From positions 1 to 5,404 of the forward strand of contig USCM01000143.1 of assembly GCA_900553155.1 (NCBI GenBank): DNA of 5,404 nt, in the 5' to 3' direction. This document shows, in pieces, positions 1 to 5,404 of this stretch; the first letter of the stretch is position 1; each line of letters opens with the position of its first letter. The DNA comes from an uncultured Prevotella sp. Its GTDB lineage: Bacteria > Bacteroidota > Bacteroidia > Bacteroidales > Bacteroidaceae. Both the position numbers and the translations under genes were made by a program. The notes below the pieces were generated by a model, which saw only the letters and a program-made list of their open reading frames with translations, did no database searches and had not been told where the DNA came from.

Positions 1-1026
1 GATGCCATGCTTGCAGCTTACACCAGTGCCCTGGAAGTTGCCTGTGTATACCTGGACGCCCGGCTCGTTGGTGTACATCGACAAACCAATCTTTGTAACC
101 GGCGACCACAATACGGCGCAAACCTCTGTATCGTTGCCCTTGCCGTCCTTGTAGGTGTTCAAGCACCAGTTGTGGTCGTAGCCAGAGGCATTGCGTATCT
201 GGTCGAACGAGGTGTTGTTGATGGTCTCCTCCAGTGCGTGTGCCTTGCGGAAGTCCATCGGTGTACCCTCAACCGGGCGTATCTCACCAGTGGTCATGTA
301 TGTAGAGTCGGCTGGTGTAAAGTTGTCGGCATTGATGTAGAGCCACATGTTGGTGCCCTCCTTAGATGGGTCGCCGTTGAGGTTGAAGTAGCTGTGGTTG
401 GTCATGTTCACCACAGTCTCCTTATCAGTAGTGGCATCGAAGGTAATGTCGAGCGTGTTGTTGCTCAATACCTTGTATGTTGTGTGCGCTGTAACTGTGC
501 CAGGGAAGTTGTTGTCGCCGTCGGGCGACACAAGTGTAAGTACAAGTGTAGAGTCGTTAGGCTGATCGGCATCATATACCTGATATATCCAACCCGAAGG
601 ACCACCGTGCAGGCAATGTCCAAAGTTGTTCTGCGGCAACTGGTAGGTCTTGCCTGCCACCGTAAGCTTGCCTCCGCCAATGCGGTTGGCATAACGTCCT
701 ACAGACGAGCCGAAGTCACTTGGGCTGTTCACCGAGTCGGTATACTGCTTGAGGTTGTCGTAGCCCAACACCACATCTGTAGGCTTGCCGTTAGCGTCGG
801 GCACCACGAGCGATACCACACGTCCACCAAAGTTGGTTATGCAAACCTCCATGCCGTTGCTGTTCTTCAACGTGTAGAGGGCTACCTTCTTGTTGTTTAC
901 TATTGAATCGAAACTGGCGGGATTAAGTCCCGATACGGTTTCGTCTGCTTGTTTACCTGATGTGCAAGATGCGAGGGCTGTTGCCGCTGTTGCAACACCA
1001 ATAATTGCAAACTTTATTAGGTTCAT
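1..1026 (-). CDS. galM: Aldose 1-epimerase (mutarotase), GalM family lipoprotein, 3' end cut by window edge
   Basis: The frame is open from the ATG at 1024-1026 to the left edge, giving 342 residues with no stop. It interconverts alpha and beta anomers of aldoses such as galactose, glucose or arabinose. The N-terminus is a type II signal peptide with lipobox LASC (Cys21), so the protein should be a lipoprotein outside the cytoplasm. Family motifs in order are GRYANRI (Asn114-Arg115), CLHGG (His140), NHSYFNL (His211, the expected catalytic acid), GYDHN (Asp284) and EPGVQVYTGN (about 321-330). The spacings R115-H140-H211-D284 fit known GalM enzymes. The catalytic Glu, in the usual LETQ-like motif some 25 residues further on, lies beyond the edge. 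About 40 residues are therefore missing, which is a window cut and not proof of truncation. Residues Q26-A27-D28-E29 after the lipid Cys resemble a Bacteroidetes surface-export signal. It could be the epimerase of an arabinose operon (araM-like) rather than a galactose gene. Family call very sure; sugar unknown. Confidence 0.95.
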   Translation of the reverse strand, partial: MNLIKFAIIGVATAATALASCTSGKQADETVSGLNPASFDSIVNNKKVALYTLKNSNGMEVCITNFGGRVVSLVVPDANGKPTDVVLGYDNLKQYTDSVNSPSDFGSSVGRYANRIGGGKLTVAGKTYQLPQNNFGHCLHGGPSGWIYQVYDADQPNDSTLVLTLVSPDGDNNFPGTVTAHTTYKVLSNNTLDITFDATTDKETVVNMTNHSYFNLNGDPSKEGTNMWLYINADNFTPADSTYMTTGEIRPVEGTPMDFRKAHALEETINNTSFDQIRNASGYDHNWCLNTYKDGKGNDTEVCAVLWSPVTKIGLSMYTNEPGVQVYTGNFQGTGVSCKHGI

Positions 1027-1067
1027 AATGGCTGTTGTTTTTAGTTATTTTATTAGTTCTATCTTTT

Positions 1068-1090
1068 ATGAGTGTAAAATTACCACTTAT
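1068..1090. promoter_or_regulatory. Proximal palindromic operator candidate over the -7 box
   Basis: This 23-bp imperfect palindrome is centred on 1079, with 8 of 11 mirrored pairs complementary. Its outer half-sites are AGTG (1071-1074) and CACT (1084-1087). It completely covers the -7 box of the epimerase promoter, so a protein bound here would block RNA polymerase. Bases 1071-1089 match the upstream palindrome (1133-1151) at 15 of 19 positions. The regulator is unknown. Confidence 0.5.
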
Positions 1091-1105
1091 TCCGTTACCA
1101 ACAAA
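1075..1105 (-). promoter_or_regulatory. Bacteroidetes-type promoter for the aldose 1-epimerase gene
   Basis: On the minus strand TTTG (1102-1105) is followed after 19 bp by TAATTTTA (1075-1082). This matches the Bacteroidetes primary-sigma consensus TTTG / N19-21 / TAnnTTTG in all but the last base. Transcription would start near 1068, leaving a leader of about 40 nt that is A-rich just before the ATG at 1026 and has no Shine-Dalgarno sequence, as is usual in this phylum. The start site is inferred. Confidence 0.7.
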
Positions 1106-1129
1106 GAGAATCTCCATTTATTTTCATTA

Positions 1130-1152
1130 ATAAGTGTAATTTTCACACTTAC
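1130..1152. promoter_or_regulatory. Distal palindromic operator candidate upstream of the epimerase promoter
   Basis: TAAGTGT (1131-1137) and ACACTTA (1145-1151) are perfect 7-bp inverted arms around a 7-nt AT-rich centre. The site lies 25 bp upstream of the -33 box and 62 bp, close to six helical turns, from the centre of the matching proximal site. Two matching sites in helical phase suit a dimeric regulator that could loop the DNA. The arms could also be a chance AT-rich palindrome, but the second copy argues against this. Confidence 0.5.
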
Positions 1153-1381
1153 AAGCCCAACTTTAACGTTTATAAATACTTATAGAGGTGGTACACCTTA
1201 TTATATGAGGAACAATTGAGCTATATCAACCATACAAGAAAATTCCAACTGAAATTGAATAATATCATAACATAAGCCTTCGCCAACCTATATTGTCCTT
1301 GTGTTAGCAACAATATATTCAAAGAAGTGTTGCATACGTTTTATCTTTTCGTATAACTTATAATATCATCAATATTTCTTT
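1153..1381. other. AT-rich intergenic stretch with no recognisable gene
   Basis: I see no convincing reading frame, RNA gene or strong terminator here. Small inverted repeats are AGGTG/CACCT (1186-1190 and 1194-1198) and GCAACA/TGTTGC (1307-1312 and 1328-1333, 15-nt loop). Both are short enough to be chance. The right part is especially AT-rich: 1321-1440 has about 27% G+C by hand count. Confidence 0.5.
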
Positions 1382-1771
1382 TTAGTTTTTCCAAAAAAGT
1401 GGTGAATCTGTCAGTATCTACATATCTGCTTGATTTTCAATAGTATACAGGCTGTCACTTCGCCTCCGGCAGCCCTCAATGTGCCATGCTATCTGTCAGC
1501 CCATAGCGCCAATGTGCCAGCAAGAAGAAACGGCGGCAGGGTTGCTGCGGCTCAATCGCACAGCAATAAAGGCTCGGTCGCACAATTACAAAGGCTCGGT
1601 AATGCCATTACAAAGCCTCGATAACAATACCATAGCATACTTCTTGAAGGCGCCTGGCAGATACCCTGCTACATAAGCCTTATAAAATTACGAAGTGACA
1701 GCCACTAACCCTCTGTATATCAGCATAATAGGCAAATACTGGCAGATTGGCACTTAATTTTTTAAAACTAA
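1382..1771. repeat. 390-bp imperfect palindromic element with 81-nt inverted arms, unrecognised family
   Basis: The left arm 1382-1462 and the reverse complement of the right arm 1691-1771 align without a gap at 53 of 81 positions (hand count). The best segments are GGCTGTCACTTCG (1450-1462) with its perfect complement at 1691-1703, and AATCTGTCAGTAT (1405-1417) with 12 of 13 matching at 1736-1748. The same mirror axis (position sum 3153, centre 1576.5) also pairs TATCTGTCAG (1490-1499) with 1654-1663 at 9 of 10. After a gap, CAAGAAG (1521-1527) pairs with CTTCTTG (1640-1646). The interior has about 58% G+C over 1461-1600 against about 27% just to the left, suggesting a different origin. The overlapping short plus-strand frames inside (1430-1624, 1479-1676) have no recognisable domain and are probably not genes. 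It could be a MITE or REP-like element, an old inverted duplication, an invertible segment or a structured RNA. No clear target-site duplication was found; the only flanking match is a CTTTTT run. Confidence 0.75.
1568..1633 (+). repeat. Three tandem 22-bp repeats in the core of the palindromic element
   Basis: AAAGGCTCGGT begins at 1568 and at 1590, and the related AAAGCCTCGAT begins at 1612, an exact 22-bp period. The first two units also share the ATTAC that ends them. The second and third units together form a hairpin: GGCT (1593-1596) pairs with AGCC (1614-1617), and GTAAT (1599-1603) with ATTAC (1607-1611) around a GCC loop. With three units and no unique spacers it is not a CRISPR array. 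Confidence 0.75.
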
Positions 1772-1877
1772 CTTTTTTTATAATTCATAGATTTTCCTCC
1801 GCCTTTATTAAACCTTTTCGCCTCCACCTCGTCTATCCATGTATACGCTCTAAAAACAATAACAACAAGATATCAGA
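1772..1877 (+). promoter_or_regulatory. Leader region of the outer-membrane barrel gene, promoter uncertain
   Basis: This AT-rich stretch separates the palindromic element from the ATG at 1878. The best -7 candidate is TAGATTTT (1788-1795), seven of eight to TAnnTTTG, but no TTTG sits at the right distance upstream, so the promoter assignment is weak. It would give a leader of about 75 nt. The bases just before the start are A-rich without a Shine-Dalgarno site. The right arm of the palindromic element, with the tandem TGGCA pair in TGGCAGATTGGCA (1740-1752), lies directly upstream and could carry regulatory sites. Confidence 0.25.
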
Positions 1878-4826
1878 ATGAAACAATTTTTAATCTCACT
1901 ACTGTTGCTTGCTACCGCATCTACGGCTATGGCACAGCGCAACATAACGGGTACCATTACCGACCGCGATACACACGAGGCAATGGTACAGACCGCTGTG
2001 CAACTGCTACGAACGGACAGCAGCTACGTTGCAGGAACCGTTACCAATGCCGAAGGAGCCTTCAAGATGCAGGCACCAAGCAATGGCAAGTACATCGTTA
2101 AGCTCTCAAGTGTGGGCTACAAGACGCTGTTCCGCAACGTCACTATTAGCAACGACGGCGATGCCAACCTCGGAAAGATACAGTTTGCCGCATCAGCCAT
2201 TGCCCTCAAAGGCACTACCGTTACAGCGCAGGCTGCAAAGGTTGTGCTTAAGAAGGATACCTTTATGTATAATGCCACGGCGTTCCGCACACCCGAAGGC
2301 TCTACCATTGAGGAGCTGGTGAAGCGTCTGCCAGGCGCACAGGTTGACGACGACGGCAAGATAACAATCAACGGCAAGGAGGTTAAGAAGATTAAGGTGG
2401 ACGGCAAGGAATTTATGGTGGGCGACACCAAGACTGCCATGAAGAATCTGCCTACAAACATTGTGAACCAGATTAAGGCTTACGACGAGAAGAGCGACCT
2501 TGCAAAGGTTACAGGCATCGACGACGGCAACGAACAGACGGTGCTCGACTTCGGTCTGAAGAAGGGTATGAACCGTGGTATGTTTGCCAACGCCAACCTT
2601 GCATACGGCACAAAGGACCGCTACTCGGAGCGTTTTATGGGTGCTGCCTTCAAGGACAATATACGTGTCATGGGCTTCGGATCGTTCAACAACACCAACG
2701 ATATGGGACCTCACGGCGGCAGAGGCGGTGCGTGGGGACGCGGCAAGGACGGACTGAACGCGCCTAAGATGCTGGGCACCAACTTCAACTACGACAACGG
2801 AACGACACTGTCGTGGGACGGATCGGTGCGCTGGAACCATAAGGACGGCGACGTACTTAAACGCACATCATCGGAGAACTTCGTTAGCTCGTCGTCTTCG
2901 TTTGCCAATGCACTGAGCCAGAGCTTCACACGCAGCAACTCGTGGAACGCACAGATGCGTATAGAGTGGAAGCCAGACACTATGACTAACATAATGTTCC
3001 GACCTACGATGTCGATATCATCGTCCGACGGCAGCAACACTGTCAACTCGGCACAATTCAACGACGACCCTTACCTGTACGTCACCAATCCGCTGACAAC
3101 CGAGTCGATTGAGCAGCTGGCAGAGCAGGGCAAGATGGTCAACACGTCGAAGACAAGCTCTATAAGCTATTCCGACTCGAAGAACTTTGGCGCCATGCTA
3201 CAGCTCAACCGCAAGCTAAACTCTAAAGGACGCAACGTTACGCTGCGTGGCGACTTTAGCTACACCGACGGCGACAGCAAGCAGTTGTCTGCCAACAACG
3301 TGCATCTGTACCAGACTAAGGACAAGCTGGGCAACGACTCGACATACCAGACCAACCGCTACAACGTTACACCTACGAAGAAATACAGCTATGCGGTGCA
3401 GACCACATACAGCGAACCTATATGGCGCGCCACCTTCTTGCAGCTGAGCTACAAGTTCAACTACTCTTACTCGAAGAGCGACCGCGCCACATACGACTTC
3501 TCCAACCTTGGCGAAGGTTTCTTCAGCGGACTGTCGCCGCAGTATCGCCGTTGGGACGACTGGCTGTCGCGACTTGACAATCCGTACACCACCTATGAGG
3601 ACAAGAAGCTGTCGCGCTACTCGGAATACCGCAACTACACACACGACATCGACCTGATGATACGTATGTTGCGAGAGAAGTATCAGCTCAACTTCGGTGT
3701 TAAGGTGCAGCCACAGACCTCAAAGTTTGTGCAAAACTACCAGAGCCTGTACACCGACACGGTGCGCAATGTGGTTAATGTAACGCCGACGCTCGACTTC
3801 CGCTACCGATTCTCGGACGTTAGCCGTCTGCGCATAAACTACCGCGGATATACATCGCAGCCCTCGATGACCGACCTTCTCGACATTACCGACGACAGCG
3901 ACCCGCTCAACATCACCAAGGGTAACCCTGGATTGAAGCCTTCCTTCACCAACCGTCTGCGTGCCGAGTACAACAACTACATCGAGAAGAGGCAGATGGC
4001 TATTATGGCAAGTGCCTACTACTCGAACACTCGCAACAGCATTGGCTATAAGGTTACGTACGACGAGAAGACGGGTGGACGCACAACACGACCCGAGAAC
4101 ATCAACGGCAACTGGAATGCCGGTGGTATGTTTATATTCAATACGGCTATAGACACGGCTGGATATTGGAACGTAAACACCTTTACCAACTTGAGTTACC
4201 AAAACCAGGTGGGCTATCTATCGCTCAACCGCAATGCCGACTCGGACCGCAACATTACAAAGTCGACTACCATTATGGAACGCTTGGCTGCAAGCTACCG
4301 CAACTCGTGGCTTGAGGTGGAGCTTGACGGCTCGCTCAACTATATGCACACACGCAACAACCTGCAGGCAGCTACCAATCTCGACACGTGGCAGTTTGCC
4401 TACGGTGGAACTATCAACATCACAACACCGTGGGGAATGAGCCTCACAACCGACTTGCACCAGAACTCGCGCCGTGGCTATTCGGACAACTCGATGAACA
4501 CCAACGAGCTGATATGGAATGCCCAGTTGTCGCAGAGTTTCCTTAGAGGACGTACCTTGACACTGCAGCTGGAATTCAACGATATACTGTCTAACCAGAG
4601 CAACTTCTCGCGCACGGTGTCGGCAATGAGCCGCAGCGACGTAGAGTACAACTCTATCAACAGCTATGCCATGCTGCACGTTATCTACCGCCTCAACCTC
4701 TTCGGAGGCAAGCAGGCACGACGCGACATGATGAACCACCGTCCGGGTGGCTTCGGAAGACCGGGCTTCGGAAGACGTCCGCCAATGGGACCACCAATGG
4801 GTGGCGGCAGACGACACATGATGTAA
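1878..4826 (+). CDS. TonB-dependent-receptor-like outer-membrane beta-barrel protein (OMP_b-brl_3-like, carboxypeptidase-regulatory-like N-domain)
   Basis: A complete 982-residue protein of the outer membrane. Residues 1-19 are a signal peptide ending in AMA before Gln20. Residues about 22-103 form a carboxypeptidase-regulatory-like (transthyretin-type) fold with GTITDRDTHEAM, TVTNAEGAF and KLSSVGYKT. Residues about 120-228 match the plug-like part of this family: KKDTFMYNATAF, EELVKRLPGAQVDDDGKI, KIKVDGKEFMVGD, NLPTNIVNQIKAYDEKS and TGIDDGNEQTV. From about 231 to 942 there are many alternating aromatic, Asn/Ser-rich barrel strands, the last being MLHVIYRLNLF. A Gly-rich loop occurs at 277-292. 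A 40-residue Gly/Arg/Pro/Met-rich tail (943-982) follows the last strand. It contains a 15-bp DNA repeat (GGCTTCGGAAGAC at 4749 and 4764), so it may have grown by duplication. I see no clear TonB box, so energised transport is uncertain. The ligand is unknown and there is no SusD partner in the window. It is monocistronic here, ending at a hairpin. The ATG is chosen because the signal peptide starts directly at it. Confidence 0.93.
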   Translation: MKQFLISLLLLATASTAMAQRNITGTITDRDTHEAMVQTAVQLLRTDSSYVAGTVTNAEGAFKMQAPSNGKYIVKLSSVGYKTLFRNVTISNDGDANLGKIQFAASAIALKGTTVTAQAAKVVLKKDTFMYNATAFRTPEGSTIEELVKRLPGAQVDDDGKITINGKEVKKIKVDGKEFMVGDTKTAMKNLPTNIVNQIKAYDEKSDLAKVTGIDDGNEQTVLDFGLKKGMNRGMFANANLAYGTKDRYSERFMGAAFKDNIRVMGFGSFNNTNDMGPHGGRGGAWGRGKDGLNAPKMLGTNFNYDNGTTLSWDGSVRWNHKDGDVLKRTSSENFVSSSSSFANALSQSFTRSNSWNAQMRIEWKPDTMTNIMFRPTMSISSSDGSNTVNSAQFNDDPYLYVTNPLTTESIEQLAEQGKMVNTSKTSSISYSDSKNFGAMLQLNRKLNSKGRNVTLRGDFSYTDGDSKQLSANNVHLYQTKDKLGNDSTYQTNRYNVTPTKKYSYAVQTTYSEPIWRATFLQLSYKFNYSYSKSDRATYDFSNLGEGFFSGLSPQYRRWDDWLSRLDNPYTTYEDKKLSRYSEYRNYTHDIDLMIRMLREKYQLNFGVKVQPQTSKFVQNYQSLYTDTVRNVVNVTPTLDFRYRFSDVSRLRINYRGYTSQPSMTDLLDITDDSDPLNITKGNPGLKPSFTNRLRAEYNNYIEKRQMAIMASAYYSNTRNSIGYKVTYDEKTGGRTTRPENINGNWNAGGMFIFNTAIDTAGYWNVNTFTNLSYQNQVGYLSLNRNADSDRNITKSTTIMERLAASYRNSWLEVELDGSLNYMHTRNNLQAATNLDTWQFAYGGTINITTPWGMSLTTDLHQNSRRGYSDNSMNTNELIWNAQLSQSFLRGRTLTLQLEFNDILSNQSNFSRTVSAMSRSDVEYNSINSYAMLHVIYRLNLFGGKQARRDMMNHRPGGFGRPGFGRRPPMGPPMGGGRRHMM

Positions 4827-4831
4827 AACGA

Positions 4832-4879
4832 AATTAGGGTGCTAAAAGCCTGCAACAGCAAGCTTTTAGCACCCTAATT
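4832..4879. terminator. Bidirectional hairpin terminator between convergent genes
   Basis: AATTAGGGTGCTAAAAGC (4832-4849) pairs perfectly with 4862-4879, an 18-bp stem around a 12-nt loop that can add a small TGC/GCA pairing. It starts 5 bp after the barrel gene stop and ends 3 bp before the stop of the opposing gene, so it probably serves both. The T-rich tails are weak: TTGGTTTATT on the plus side and TTTCGTTTT on the minus side. Confidence 0.85.
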
Positions 4880-4882
4880 GGT

Positions 4883-5404
4883 TTATTCAACCTTTACCTT
4901 GTCATATCCCATAGACCTTAGCATCTGCTCAAACTGTGCCTTGGCATTGCTTCGGGCTGTTTGATAGTTGGCTCTTGTAAGGCATCGCTGCCTCATCATC
5001 CGGGCAGCGCGGTCGTACATAGCCTTGCGATCTTGGTGGGTCCACTTGCCCGACTCGATGAACGAGCGTGTGCGGGCCTCGTCTATAAAGTTGTTGTCGA
5101 GCAGACGTATAGGCGGCAGTACGGCGCACAGCGTGTCGCCCTCAAAGGCAAGCCAACCCTCGTGTGCCTCCTTAAGGTTGATGCCGAGACGCAGTAGATG
5201 CGCACCAACTTGTCGTCGGAGAAGAATCCGTGGCGCACAGTGTCTACCAGTTCCTCGTCGTTAATCTCAAGAAACGACCACTCGCCTATCTGCTCTATGG
5301 AGCGTATCTGCAATGGTGTGATGTCTATCTTCTCGTTCTTGGCTATAACGGCAGGCGTTGATGTGGTAGACACCTTATGTATATAATGCCGTGCTATGAG
5401 CACA
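4883..5404 (-). pseudogene. DUF4230-type protein gene, frameshifted and 5' end outside the window
   Basis: Two minus-strand frames together give one protein of the DUF4230 family, which is common in Bacteroidetes and of unknown function. The upstream frame (5403 to 5194, 70 residues) contains KIDITPLQIRSIEQIGEWSF, DEELVDTVRHGFFSDDKLVRIY. It then runs out of family similarity and stops at 5083-5085. The downstream frame (5191 to the TAA at 4883-4885, 102 residues) continues with RLGINLKEAHEGWLAFEGDT, PPIRLLDNNFIDEARTRSF, ESGKWTHQDRKAMYDRAARM and QFEQMLRSMGYDKVKVE. Relatives, as I recall them, read IYYGTLRLG at the join; here Tyr-Gly-Thr and one base are lacking, a net loss of about 10 nt at 5192-5194. 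The start and any N-terminal membrane segment lie beyond the right edge. The family call rests on remembered motifs. A deletion makes it a likely pseudogene, but an assembly error is possible. It converges on the barrel gene and shares its terminator. Confidence 0.8.

Noticed and set aside
7..906. A 299-codon plus-strand open frame
   Set aside because: It is the antisense shadow of the epimerase. The minus strand encodes clear GalM motifs throughout, while this frame has low-complexity Val/Cys/Arg-rich sequence and no domain.
890..1219. A 109-codon plus-strand open frame reaching into the intergenic region
   Set aside because: It overlaps the epimerase start, promoter and both palindromes, and its sequence resembles no protein I know. 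Its AT-rich part explains the lack of stops.
1307..1333. Hairpin GCAACA/TGTTGC as a terminator or small RNA
   Set aside because: The stem is only 6 bp with a 15-nt loop and no T-run or gene end next to it.
1568..1633. CRISPR array
   Set aside because: The repeats are 22 bp long and directly adjacent with no unique spacers, and there are no cas genes in the window.
1430..1676. Two overlapping plus-strand frames of 64 and 65 codons inside the palindromic element
   Set aside because: They owe their openness to the G+C-rich core and tandem repeats, lack a translation signal I can recognise and show no domain. Similar hypothetical proteins elsewhere would more likely mark copies of the repeat than a gene.
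1740..1765. Sigma-54-like promoter suggested by TTGGCAC
   Set aside because: The -24 part fits, but ten bases on there is TT instead of the needed GC of the -12 element.
2193..2840. Antisense frames within the barrel gene, the largest 215 codons (also 199 codons at 4218-4817)
   Set aside because: They are shadows caused by the codon use of the barrel gene, whose protein is clearly supported end to end.

Overview
The window looks like a chromosomal piece of a Bacteroidales bacterium, most likely Prevotellaceae. The reasons are a large SusC-like outer-membrane barrel protein with an N-terminal carboxypeptidase-regulatory-like domain, a DUF4230-type gene, a lipoprotein aldose 1-epimerase, A-rich leaders without Shine-Dalgarno sites, and a promoter of the Bacteroidetes TTTG / TAnnTTTG type. 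Genes are of medium G+C and the intergenic DNA is very AT-rich. The genus is an inference.

Layout from left to right. (1) Positions 1-1026, minus strand: a lipoprotein aldose 1-epimerase (GalM family), cut by the left edge before its catalytic glutamate. It has a good Bacteroidetes promoter at 1075-1105 and two similar palindromes 62 bp apart, one covering the -7 box and one upstream of the -33 box. This looks like a sugar-responsive control region, possibly for an arabinose or other pentose/hexose operon. (2) Positions 1027-1877: an 850-bp gene-free stretch. Its outstanding content is a 390-bp imperfect palindrome (1382-1771, mirror centre about 1576.5) with 81-nt arms that align without gaps at 53 of 81 positions. 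Its core is G+C-rich and carries three 22-bp tandem repeats. It looks like a non-autonomous mobile or REP-like element, or a control element, and I do not recognise it. (3) Positions 1878-4826, plus strand: a complete 982-residue TonB-dependent-receptor-like outer-membrane protein with a Gly/Arg/Pro/Met-rich tail after the last barrel strand. (4) Positions 4832-4879: a perfect 18-bp hairpin between convergent genes, probably a two-way terminator. (5) Positions 4883-5404, minus strand: a DUF4230-type protein gene running off the right edge and broken by a frameshift near 5192.

The three genes are not one operon. The epimerase and the barrel gene are divergent, and the barrel and DUF4230 genes are convergent. 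The epimerase fits outer-surface or periplasmic sugar processing. The barrel protein's ligand cannot be told from sequence. The most unusual feature is the palindromic element between the two divergent genes. No recombinase, transposase, CRISPR array, tRNA or rRNA was seen.
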